From positions 1 to 7,011 of the forward strand of contig JBEKOB010000133.1 in the NCBI GenBank assembly GCA_049522195.1: DNA of 7,011 nucleotides, read 5' to 3'. Made by a program: the position numbers and the translations under genes. The notes beneath the pieces were generated by a model. The model was not told where the DNA came from and searched no databases. It saw only the letters and a program-made list of their open reading frames with translations. Source of the DNA: UBA9647 sp049522195. Lineage in GTDB: Bacteria; Bacteroidota; Ignavibacteria; UBA10030. Positions 1 through 6,911 of the stretch are shown here, piece after piece (positions within the stretch are counted from its first letter, which is position 1; every line of letters starts with the position of its first letter).

Positions 1-55
1 CTGCGTTAGCTTGCAAATCCCTCGAAAAAATGGTACGTTCAGCGAAAATTTCTAA

Positions 56-922
56 ATGAACTTCTTCTCGTTTTTCCGATCCGAGCGCCTCACTCCCGAA
101 TGGTCCTTTGTCGCGGACGGCATAGTCTGGCGGCTGCTCTTTACAGGCAGGGGAAGAATCGTCGGGGAATGCCGCAATCAGGAGAAGAAAACCACTTCGT
201 TTTTCTGCCTCTCCGAAGAGTCGGGGAAGCCCGTCTGGCAGGGCCTCAGACTTGACGAGGACTGGTGGGTAGGCATGGAAGCAGTCCACGGAGATACGCT
301 GCTTCTTCACGGGTTTGCAAGCCCGGATATGCCCGAGCACCGCGGCATTCGCTCTTATGATCTGGAAACCGGTTCCCTTCGATGGCGAAAGGACGAAGTG
401 ACGTATTGGTTTGGGATGGGTGATCGGATTTTTGCATACAGGGATTTTTTCGAACGACGGGTGGGGTACGAAATCGATCCCAGAACGGGAGAGCTGAAGA
501 CCGCCTATGAACAGTCACTTCAGGAACTCCACGATCTGCGTCGGCAGGCGGCTGAAACGGAGCCGGGACCAGACATGACTTTGCCGGAGATTTTGAGTGA
601 GGGATCCGTTGAGCCTGCAATCCTGATATTTGTGAGTCGCTTGACGAAAGGGAAGGGGGTTGTTGGCAACGTAGAGTTTATCCGGGAGAGTGATATCCTG
701 GCGTTCAACTACCACGTTCGTGCACGGGAGTCTACGGCACAAACGGCATTCTTTGAAAATCATCTTTTCATCTACCGGTATCCGCATGGGAATCGACTTT
801 TTTCTGATGTCACGGCGCGTGATCTGAAGGCCCAGGTTCCCGATTCGTTCTTTATCCGAAGACGCCGGCTCTTCTTCATCAAAGATCAGAAAACTCTGAC
901 TGCGTTGCGCTTATGGAAGTAA
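56..922 (+). CDS. DUF4905 family protein (function unknown)
   Basis: This 288-residue protein has no signal peptide and no membrane segment, so it is probably cytoplasmic. I recognise it as DUF4905-like, a family found mainly in Bacteroidota and relatives with no known biochemical role. The visible hallmarks are a tryptophan-rich N-terminal half: W16, W25, the pair W70-W71 in a DEDWWVGME stretch, an LLLHGF strand followed by MPEHRGI (about residues 82-98), and YDLETGSLRW (about 101-110). A second DPRTGEL turn lies near 141-147. The recurring D-x-x-T-G-x-L pattern followed by W or a hydrophobic strand resembles PQQ/WD-type beta-propeller blades, so a partial propeller-like fold is my inference. 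The ATG at 56 has no clear Shine-Dalgarno sequence, but it begins the conserved region with little spare length. Its last 10 nt overlap the next gene, which suggests coupling. No catalytic residues can be named. Confidence 0.85.
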   Translation: MNFFSFFRSERLTPEWSFVADGIVWRLLFTGRGRIVGECRNQEKKTTSFFCLSEESGKPVWQGLRLDEDWWVGMEAVHGDTLLLHGFASPDMPEHRGIRSYDLETGSLRWRKDEVTYWFGMGDRIFAYRDFFERRVGYEIDPRTGELKTAYEQSLQELHDLRRQAAETEPGPDMTLPEILSEGSVEPAILIFVSRLTKGKGVVGNVEFIRESDILAFNYHVRARESTAQTAFFENHLFIYRYPHGNRLFSDVTARDLKAQVPDSFFIRRRRLFFIKDQKTLTALRLWK

Positions 923-1332
923 TCACAGGCCGCATATCGGTGTCTACGAAGGGCAACTCGCAGGTATGCGATATTACCGAAGAGGTCGCCGCCGTCGTTT
1001 CAAGGTCCGGTCTCAAGGAGGGACTCGTTACGGTTTTCGTGACGGGCTCGACAGCTTCGATTACGACGACGGAATTCGAACCCGGGCTGAAAAAAGACAT
1101 ACCGGAAGCGCTCGATCGGCTTGCTCCGCACGGAAGCCGGTATCACCACGATGATACGTGGCATGATGGGAACGGCTTTTCACATGTACGAGCTGCGGTT
1201 ATGGGGCCGTCTCTTTCGGTCCCGCTTTCGCATGGGGAACTCTTGCTGGGCACATGGCAGCAGATTGTCCTCATCGATCACGACAACCGGCCACGGGACC
1301 GGGAGATCGTTGTTCAAATTATGGGATTGTGA
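913..1332 (+). CDS. yjbQ: YjbQ/UPF0047 family protein (secondary thiamine-phosphate synthase-like)
   Basis: A 139-residue protein of the UPF0047/YjbQ family, at the usual family length and apparently intact. The family signatures are all visible. GSTASITTTEFEPGL spans about residues 45-59. A histidine-rich YHHDDTWHDGNGFSHVRA stretch (about 77-94) includes H78, H79, H84 and H91, which are likely metal ligands. The C-terminal signature LLLGTWQQIVLIDHD covers about 110-124. Escherichia coli YjbQ has been linked to weak thiamine-phosphate synthase (ThiE-like) activity, which is the origin of the common product name. The true physiological substrate remains uncertain. The protein should be a soluble homotrimer by family analogy. 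The ATG at 913 lies inside the preceding gene (10-nt overlap) and has no strong ribosome binding site of its own, so translation probably depends on ribosomes finishing the DUF4905 gene. No thiamine-pathway gene lies nearby to support that role here. Confidence 0.93.
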   Translation: MEVITGRISVSTKGNSQVCDITEEVAAVVSRSGLKEGLVTVFVTGSTASITTTEFEPGLKKDIPEALDRLAPHGSRYHHDDTWHDGNGFSHVRAAVMGPSLSVPLSHGELLLGTWQQIVLIDHDNRPRDREIVVQIMGL

Positions 1333-1360
1333 ATTATTCTGTGCACCCCGATGTAAATGA

Positions 1361-1369
1361 GGGAAAGGA
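1361..1369 (+). promoter_or_regulatory. Ribosome binding site for the PhzF-family gene
   Basis: The purine-rich run GGGAAAGGA lies 8 nt upstream of a GTG at 1378. It lies downstream of the ATG at 1357, so it cannot serve that codon. It therefore favours GTG 1378 as the start of the PhzF-family gene. Confidence 0.6.
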
Positions 1370-1377
1370 AACGAACC

Positions 1378-2301
1378 GTGAAATCATACAAGATGAAACA
1401 TGTCGACGCGTTCACCACGGAACCGTTTACCGGCAATCCGGCGGGAGTTGTGCTGGACGCCCGTGGAATGAGCGACTCGTTGATGCAGAAGATCGGGAGC
1501 GAGATGAACCTCTCGGAGACGGCGTTCCTTCTGCCTCCGACCATCAAGGGGGCCGATATTCAGATCCGCTGGTTCACACCGGCAGCCGAAGTGCCTCTGT
1601 GCGGCCATGCGACGATCGCAAGCTTTCATGCTCTGGCGGAAGAAGGCATGCACGGGATGAAGCGGCCGGGCGTCTATCATTTCCGGCTTCAAACAAAAAG
1701 CGGAGTTCTTGGAATCGTTGTAGATAAGAAATTCTCCGGGACAATCGTTGAGTTTCAACTGCCGCTACCCCGCTTCCGACTGCATAAGACCGTCCCTTCA
1801 TCCCTCCTCGATGCGCTCGGCATTCGCTCGTCCGACGTGCAGGCGGATCTCCCGTACGTCTCTCAATCGTATCTCTATCTTCCCCTGAAGAAACTGTCGA
1901 CGATCCGGAATCTGAAGCCGGACCTCGGCAAGCTCGACGCGTTCACGAGGGCCAGCAGGACTCTGGGGATCAGCGTGTTCACGCTCGAGACGATCGAACA
2001 AAGCTCGGCGGTGCACTCACGGTTTTATGCGCCCGCCGTGGGAATCGTGGAAGACCCTGTAACCGGATCGGCCAACGGTCCGCTCGGCGTCTATCTTTAC
2101 CTGCATGCAATTCGAAGGGATTTCCCGATCCCCTCGTTTCTGCTCCCGGACGGCCGGATGGAATTTATTGGAGAACAGGGGGACGATATGGGCCGGAGAG
2201 GAAGGGTGAAGATTCGATTGCGCGTGACCGGTCACGGCGTGAAACAAGTGAGCGTTGCCGGTGAGGCAGTGACGATCATGGATTCAGTCTGCGTCTGCTG
2301 A
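1378..2301 (+). CDS. PhzF family phenazine biosynthesis-like isomerase/epimerase
   Basis: A PhzF-family protein of 307 residues if it starts at GTG 1378. An in-frame ATG at 1357 would add seven residues but lacks a ribosome binding site, and a third candidate ATG lies at 1393. The fold consists of two diaminopimelate-epimerase-like halves. Residue numbers are from GTG 1378. The N-terminal VDAFTTEPFTGNPAGVV (about 9-25) is the classic family opening. NLSETAF (about 44-50) carries the glutamate, near position 47, that corresponds to the catalytic Glu45 of Pseudomonas PhzF. RWFTPAAEVPLCGHAT follows at about 64-79. The second half shows FYAPAVGIVEDPVTGSAN (about 216-233) and a GEQGDDMGRRGRV segment (about 265-277). 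All expected active-site motifs are present, so the enzyme is probably functional. No other phenazine genes are present, and most family members outside phenazine producers have unknown substrates, so only a generic isomerase or epimerase role can be inferred. The C-terminus ends VCVC, which is slightly unusual. Confidence 0.92.
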   Translation: MKSYKMKHVDAFTTEPFTGNPAGVVLDARGMSDSLMQKIGSEMNLSETAFLLPPTIKGADIQIRWFTPAAEVPLCGHATIASFHALAEEGMHGMKRPGVYHFRLQTKSGVLGIVVDKKFSGTIVEFQLPLPRFRLHKTVPSSLLDALGIRSSDVQADLPYVSQSYLYLPLKKLSTIRNLKPDLGKLDAFTRASRTLGISVFTLETIEQSSAVHSRFYAPAVGIVEDPVTGSANGPLGVYLYLHAIRRDFPIPSFLLPDGRMEFIGEQGDDMGRRGRVKIRLRVTGHGVKQVSVAGEAVTIMDSVCVC

Positions 2302-2306
2302 GGGGA
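2301..2306 (+). promoter_or_regulatory. Ribosome binding site overlapping the phzF-like stop codon
   Basis: AGGGGA begins on the last base of the upstream TGA stop (2299-2301) and leaves a 7-nt spacer before ATG 2314. This fixes the start of the oxidoreductase gene and suggests translational coupling. Confidence 0.6.
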
Positions 2307-2313
2307 AGACCGA

Positions 2314-4350
2314 ATGACGACGAAGAATTATGTTTTTCTTCTTGTGTTCGCCGCTGCGCTTACGTACTTCGCTTTCAGCGTCCGGCGCCTGATCCGACAC
2401 CTGAGGCTCGGACTGCCCGACGACAGATTCGATTCCCCGGGGACGAGGCTCAAAAGAATGCTCGTCGTGGCGATCGGACAATCGAAGATACTCCGCGATC
2501 CGTTTGCCGGCACGATGCACGCGTTCATCTTCTGGGGCTTTCTTGTGCTGCTGACGGCTGTTCTCGAGTCGATCGGCGAAGGGATTGTGCATGGGTTCTC
2601 ATTCCGATTCCTCGGAGGATTGTACGAACCGCTCGCATTCATGCAGGATCTCTTTGGAGGTCTCGTTATTATTGCGGTTCTCGTCGCATTTTACCGGCGT
2701 GCGATCATTCGACCAAAGCGGCTGGAGCTCGAGGGGCACAGCCAGGCTGACGCGACCTTCATTCTGTCGATGATCTTGTTTATTATGATCAGCATGCTCG
2801 GGCAGAATGCGACGCGGATGGTTCTCGATGGAGCGCAAACGACCGGGGGCCGCTTTCTCTCAAGTCTGTTCATGCCGCTGTTCGTCTCCGTTGCACCAAC
2901 GGCGCTGCAGGTTTGGTTCGACGTCTTCTGGTGGACGCATATCGGAATTGTTCTCCTGTTCCTCAATTATCTCCCGTATTCAAAACATCTCCACGTTCTG
3001 ACGTCGGTTCCGAACGTATACTTCTCCGGCCTGAAACCGCGCGGGGCGCTGAAGCCGATCAATCTTGAGGCGGAGAATGTGGAAAAGTTCGGGGCGGCGG
3101 ATGTCGAGGACTTGACCTGGAAGCAGCTGCTCGATGGATACACCTGTACCGAATGCGGTCGCTGCAGCGCGGCCTGTCCTGCGAATTCCACCGGCAAGCT
3201 TCTCTCCCCGCGGAAGATCATCATGGACATCAGGCAACGCCTCGAGGAAAAAGCTCCGCTTGTGCTTGCCGGCGAGAAGGCTCCTGAATCGTCCGGTGAA
3301 GGAGAGAAGCATCCGCTTCAGAAAACGCTGATTCATGATTACATCTCGGCGGAGGAGCTGTTCGCCTGCACCACGTGCATGGCATGTGTGCAAGAGTGCC
3401 CGGTGAATATCGAACACGTCGATGCAATCGTCGAGATGCGCCGGAGCCTGGTGTTGATGGAATCGAACTTCCCGCCTGAAGTGCAGGTGGTTTTTCGGAA
3501 TCTCGAAAACAACTCCTCCCCATGGGCGTTTCCTCCTTCCAGCCGGGCTGAATGGGCAGAGGGATTGAATATTCCCACCATCCAGCAAAAGCCTGATGCG
3601 GATGTGTTGTTCTGGGTGGGATGTGCGGGTGCGTTTGACAGCCGCTACATCAAGGTGACTCAATCCTTTGCGAGACTGCTTCAGCAGGCTGGAGTCTCGT
3701 TTGCCATCCTTGGAGTGGAGGAGAAATGCACGGGAGATTCCGCCAGGCGGCTGGGGAACGAGTATCTGGCGCAGACACTGATAAAAGAGAACATCGCAAC
3801 ACTGAACAGCTATAAGGTGAAATCAATCGTCACCGCGTGCCCGCACTGTTTCAACACGCTCCGGAACGAGTATCCGCAGTTCGGTGGCAACTACACGGTG
3901 ATGCACCACACGGATTTCATTGTGCGGCTGTTGAATGAAGGGAAATTGAAGCTCACAAAGGAGGAAGCCGCGAGGATCACGTACCATGACTCCTGCTACC
4001 TCGGCCGGTACAACGACGTCTATGACCAGCCGCGGGAGATTCTCGAATCTGTTCCCGGCCTCGAGCTCGCTGAAATGAGCAGGTCACGAAGCAAAGGGTT
4101 CTGCTGCGGAGCCGGAGGCGGAAGGATGTGGATGGAAGAGAAGGAAGGAAAGCGCGTTAACATCGAGCGGACAGAAGAGGCTCTCGCGACGAATGCAAGC
4201 GTCATCGCGACCGCATGCCCCTTCTGCATGACGATGTTGACTGATGGTGTCAAGGCGAAAGAGGCATCCGGCCACGTTGTCGTAAAGGATGTCGCGGAAA
4301 TCGTGCTTGGGGCGACTCAAGGTCGTTCAGATGAATCCTCAGTTGGCTGA
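2314..4350 (+). CDS. Membrane-anchored (Fe-S) oxidoreductase, FadF/Emo (ETF:menaquinone oxidoreductase)-like, HdrD-type
   Basis: A 678-residue fusion of a cytochrome-b-like membrane domain and a heterodisulfide-reductase-like iron-sulfur domain. About five hydrophobic helices are visible near residues 5-24, 67-89, 112-128, 148-163 and 203-222. H69, H209, H225 and H227 are candidate heme ligands, as in NarI-type anchors. Two [4Fe-4S] motifs follow: C278/C281/C284/C288 and C352/C355/C358/C362. Then come two cysteine-rich (CCG, formerly DUF224) domains. The C-terminal one is complete: C561, C597-C598 in FCCGAGGGRMW, and C635/C638. The N-terminal one has C437, C472 and C509/C512, but lysine replaces the first cysteine of the usual pair (KCTGD). 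This architecture matches Bacillus FadF (YwjF) and the Emo proteins, which carry electrons from electron-transfer flavoprotein to menaquinone during acyl-CoA oxidation. That role is inferred here, because no etf or acyl-CoA dehydrogenase gene is in view. Other HdrD/GlcF-like donors are possible. It is the last gene before the terminator. Confidence 0.9.
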   Translation: MTTKNYVFLLVFAAALTYFAFSVRRLIRHLRLGLPDDRFDSPGTRLKRMLVVAIGQSKILRDPFAGTMHAFIFWGFLVLLTAVLESIGEGIVHGFSFRFLGGLYEPLAFMQDLFGGLVIIAVLVAFYRRAIIRPKRLELEGHSQADATFILSMILFIMISMLGQNATRMVLDGAQTTGGRFLSSLFMPLFVSVAPTALQVWFDVFWWTHIGIVLLFLNYLPYSKHLHVLTSVPNVYFSGLKPRGALKPINLEAENVEKFGAADVEDLTWKQLLDGYTCTECGRCSAACPANSTGKLLSPRKIIMDIRQRLEEKAPLVLAGEKAPESSGEGEKHPLQKTLIHDYISAEELFACTTCMACVQECPVNIEHVDAIVEMRRSLVLMESNFPPEVQVVFRNLENNSSPWAFPPSSRAEWAEGLNIPTIQQKPDADVLFWVGCAGAFDSRYIKVTQSFARLLQQAGVSFAILGVEEKCTGDSARRLGNEYLAQTLIKENIATLNSYKVKSIVTACPHCFNTLRNEYPQFGGNYTVMHHTDFIVRLLNEGKLKLTKEEAARITYHDSCYLGRYNDVYDQPREILESVPGLELAEMSRSRSKGFCCGAGGGRMWMEEKEGKRVNIERTEEALATNASVIATACPFCMTMLTDGVKAKEASGHVVVKDVAEIVLGATQGRSDESSVG

Positions 4351-4393
4351 GTGCGGTTCAACTTCTTTTATTAAATTAGATTGTCGTCTTTGC

Positions 4394-4420
4394 GACCGCC
4401 AATACACCGGCGGTCTTTTT
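4394..4420 (+). terminator. Rho-independent terminator after the four-gene cluster
   Basis: A perfect 7-bp G+C-rich stem (GACCGCC at 4394-4400 with GGCGGTC at 4409-4415) encloses an 8-nt loop. Five T residues follow immediately (4416-4420), then GTTT. It lies 43 nt after the oxidoreductase stop codon, so it probably ends the upstream transcript and separates it from the DUF5686 gene. Confidence 0.88.
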
Positions 4421-4505
4421 GTTTGAACATCGGCTGAAAACTGCAACCTCGCGATAAGAATTGCGTTACATCTTCAAATAACCATATCGATACCGAAATC
4501 CTGTT

Positions 4506-6824
4506 ATGACAACGCGGCTTCACCTCTCCGCATTTCTACTACTCCTGATTGTCGACGTTTCTGCATCCCAGGTTATGACGATCTCCGGGACTGTGCGCGA
4601 CGGCGTGACACAGACGCCCCTTCCATCTGCAAACATCCGCGTGCTGGGGACGTCGAAGGGGACCGTTGCGAATGCCGTGGGGGGTTACAGGCTCTCTCTC
4701 GATCAGGGGGAATACACCATTGTCTACAGTTTCATCGGCTATCGTTCTGACACACTTCGCGTCTCTCTCGACCGATTGATCGAATACAACCCCGCGCTCC
4801 AGCCGACGGCGATCCAAATGGCGGAGGTCGTCATTACCAGTGAGGATCCTGCGATGGCAATCATGCGCAAGGTCATCGAATACAAGAAACGGTGGACTGA
4901 GACGCTGAAGTCGTACGAATTCGACGCGTTCACACGAATGGTCTTGCGGCGCGATACGAGCATCGCTATGATTGCGGAATCGTACACAACGGGGTACTGG
5001 CAAAAAGGAGACACGCTGAGGGAGGTCGTCAAGCAAAAGCGGCGCACAGAAAACATCCCGGGCACGGGAAACATCGCCGTCGGCGGCTCTGTCGTGAACT
5101 TCTATGACGATGATGTGTTTTTTGTCGGCTACAAGTTTGTAGGACCAACGTCTCCCGAAGCATTTGACTACTATGATTTCAAGCTTGAAAGAACCAGGGT
5201 GCGTGATGACAAGCCGGTCTACACGATCTGGATCATTCCCAAGTCCCGCATCGCGCCGCTGTTCAAAGGGAAGATCGACGTTGTCGGCGACATCTATGCG
5301 CTCGTCGGTGTCGATATTGCGCCGAATGAAGCGTTCACGATCCCATTTATTTCGGGCCTGGATCTCCACTACTCGCAGCAATTTGGTCTTTACGAAAACC
5401 GGTACTGGATGCCGATGGACGTACGATTGAAGGGAGGCTTCGAAATCAGCCTCGCTGGATTCTCGTTCCCGAAAATCGTCGTCGAGCAAGCATCGGTACT
5501 CTACGACTACAGCATCAACCGGGTCCTCGCGGATTCGATCTTCAAGAAGAAGCCCATCACCGAGTTGCCGACAGCAAAAACATTCGATTCGCTGTTTTGG
5601 GCCCAGCACGACGTATTGCCCCTCACACACGAAGAGCAGCATGCGTATAAGACTCTCGATAGCACGCAAACCCTCGACAAGCAGTTCAAGCCGTCCGGAC
5701 CTCTTGCTGCTCTTTCGGGACCAACGTTCGAGTTTTTAAGCCATGCGGATGTTCGGTTTAATCGTGTGGAAGGACTTTTCCTCGGCGTCGACTATTCACG
5801 TGACAGTGTTTTCAGCAACCGTCTCACTCTTTCCGGGTCGGCGGGATATGGGTTCGCGGACCAAAAGCCGAAGTTCAAACTTGGGTCCTCGGTGTTCCTC
5901 GATGCCGCCCGCAAATGGAAGTTTGGTGCTGAGGGATACAAGGGGTTCGATCACATCCCGGATGACGGCTATTATCCGTCATTTGCCATAGCACTTGCCG
6001 CTTTGCTGACCAAGGTCGATTACCGGGATTACTACTACACCGAAGGGTGGCGAGCGTTCATTGAAGCGAAGCCGCTGCGGCGGTTGTCATTGAGAATGGA
6101 ATATCAGAATGAAGATGAAGCGACCGCGATCAAACTGACTGACTTCAGTATCTTCGAGAAGAACAAGCCGTTCCGCCCGAATCCGCGGATTCAGGATGGG
6201 ACAATGAGAAGCCTCAATCTCCGGGTACGATACGGCGATGAGCCGGTCCCGTTCGGCCTGGTAGCATCCAACTTCGGGGAACTCGAAATCGAACATTCAA
6301 ATCCGGATATTCTGTCGAGCACGTACGATTTCACACGAGCGATCGTCCATGGAGAAGCGCGGATCAACACCTATTCGTCCCGGCTATTGTTTCCCCCCAC
6401 GCTGAATCTCAAACTCGCTGCTGGCATCGGGGCGGGATCCGTTCCGACGCAGAGGATATTCAGCCTCGAATCACGGTACGATGGAGTGGGACCTCTGGGT
6501 GTGCTTCGCGGGGGAGGAATAAAAGAGTTCACCGGCCAACGGTTTGTCACATTCACCATCGAGCACAATTTCCGAAGCACACCATTTCTGATGCTCAACA
6601 TTCCCTATCTCTACAAGAACAGCGTTGAGCTTATTCTCTACGGGACCGCTGCACAGACGTGGAGCCCGAAGGCGCTTCCATTTGGCACAACGACAAACGG
6701 TTGGTATTCCGAGGCAGGCATCGGCATCAGTCGTATACTGACCTTCTTCCGGTTCGATTTCACCTACCGGTTCGCCCAGCCACGCGCGCTCTTTGTGTCG
6801 GTCGGTGTTGCGCAACTCATCTAG
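4506..6824 (+). CDS. DUF5686 outer-membrane protein with carboxypeptidase regulatory-like domain
   Basis: A 772-residue predicted outer-membrane protein. A short hydrophobic signal peptide occupies about residues 6-20, with likely cleavage around VSA-SQ. A carboxypeptidase-regulatory-like (CarboxypepD_reg) beta-sandwich follows at about 25-105, with ISGTVRDGVTQTPLPSANIRVLGTSKG, the GGYRLSL strand and YSFIGYRSDTLRVSL. The remainder matches the DUF5686 pattern. It includes EVVITSEDPAMAIMRKVI (about 107-124), the YEFDAFTRM segment (about 137-145), RFNRVEGLFLGVDY (about 417-430), and many alternating aromatic/hydrophobic strands ending in FRFDFTYRFAQ and ALFVSVGVAQLI. The second half therefore probably forms a beta-barrel related to surface-antigen/Omp85-like barrels (inference). 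The final residue is isoleucine rather than the usual C-terminal aromatic. Family members are common in Bacteroidota, and their function is unknown. The N-terminal domain is shared with SusC/TonB-dependent receptors, but there is no plug domain here. The ATG at 4506 is supported by the signal peptide but has no Shine-Dalgarno sequence. The gene appears to be monocistronic. Confidence 0.9.
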   Translation: MTTRLHLSAFLLLLIVDVSASQVMTISGTVRDGVTQTPLPSANIRVLGTSKGTVANAVGGYRLSLDQGEYTIVYSFIGYRSDTLRVSLDRLIEYNPALQPTAIQMAEVVITSEDPAMAIMRKVIEYKKRWTETLKSYEFDAFTRMVLRRDTSIAMIAESYTTGYWQKGDTLREVVKQKRRTENIPGTGNIAVGGSVVNFYDDDVFFVGYKFVGPTSPEAFDYYDFKLERTRVRDDKPVYTIWIIPKSRIAPLFKGKIDVVGDIYALVGVDIAPNEAFTIPFISGLDLHYSQQFGLYENRYWMPMDVRLKGGFEISLAGFSFPKIVVEQASVLYDYSINRVLADSIFKKKPITELPTAKTFDSLFWAQHDVLPLTHEEQHAYKTLDSTQTLDKQFKPSGPLAALSGPTFEFLSHADVRFNRVEGLFLGVDYSRDSVFSNRLTLSGSAGYGFADQKPKFKLGSSVFLDAARKWKFGAEGYKGFDHIPDDGYYPSFAIALAALLTKVDYRDYYYTEGWRAFIEAKPLRRLSLRMEYQNEDEATAIKLTDFSIFEKNKPFRPNPRIQDGTMRSLNLRVRYGDEPVPFGLVASNFGELEIEHSNPDILSSTYDFTRAIVHGEARINTYSSRLLFPPTLNLKLAAGIGAGSVPTQRIFSLESRYDGVGPLGVLRGGGIKEFTGQRFVTFTIEHNFRSTPFLMLNIPYLYKNSVELILYGTAAQTWSPKALPFGTTTNGWYSEAGIGISRILTFFRFDFTYRFAQPRALFVSVGVAQLI

Positions 6825-6837
6825 GAGGTTCCTCTCA

Positions 6838-6887
6838 GAAGCACGAAATCCTAATCTCGAAATACGAAAGAAGACCAAAATCCTAAG
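6838..6887. repeat. Degenerate A-rich intergenic repeat (CGAAATCCTAA-type units)
   Basis: Three adjacent units of about 16-17 nt resemble one another: GAAGCACGAAATCCTAA (6838-6854), TCTCGAAATACGAAAG (6855-6870) and AAGACCAAAATCCTAAG (6871-6887). The shared core is roughly CGAAATCCTAA, with the middle unit diverged. The base composition is much more A-rich than the flanking gene, and no start codon or coding frame fits. The wording resembles short dispersed intergenic repeats that I recall from several environmental bacterial genomes, but I cannot confirm the family here. It lies between the DUF5686 gene and the insertion sequence. Confidence 0.5.
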
Positions 6888-6911
6888 TCACGAGTTCTAC
6901 AAGGAAGTGCA

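Noticed and set aside
11..39. Possible promoter before the DUF4905 gene (TTGCAA, 17 nt, TACGTT)
   Set aside because: The spacing is right but the boxes match sigma-70 consensus at only 4/6 and 3/6. The upstream context is cut off by the window, so an upstream operon gene cannot be excluded.
1254..1727. A 157-codon + strand frame spanning the yjbQ-phzF junction
   Set aside because: It is out of frame with two confident genes, its translation is low in hydrophobic residues, and it shows no motif.
1378..2301. Phenazine biosynthesis cluster
   Set aside because: The PhzF-like protein has no other phz genes nearby, and PhzF homologues are widespread in bacteria that make no phenazines.
2980..3663. 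A 227-codon open frame on the - strand inside the oxidoreductase gene
   Set aside because: The opposite strand encodes the two [4Fe-4S] motifs and the start of the first CCG domain. The antisense translation has no recognisable domain.
4461..4490. Possible promoter for the DUF5686 gene (TTGCGT with TATCGA)
   Set aside because: Each box matches consensus at only about three positions. A promoter must lie somewhere in 4421-4505, but I cannot place it from sequence alone.
4539..5669. A long (376-codon) open frame on the - strand inside the DUF5686 gene
   Set aside because: It lies wholly opposite a well-supported gene, its translation is rich in Arg/Asp/His/Val with no family motif, and such antisense frames are common in moderately G+C-rich coding DNA.
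6659..6886. A 75-codon + strand frame running from the DUF5686 gene into the repeat
   Set aside because: Most of it is out of frame within the DUF5686 barrel, and the tail is the A-rich repeat. There is no ribosome binding site or recognisable sequence.
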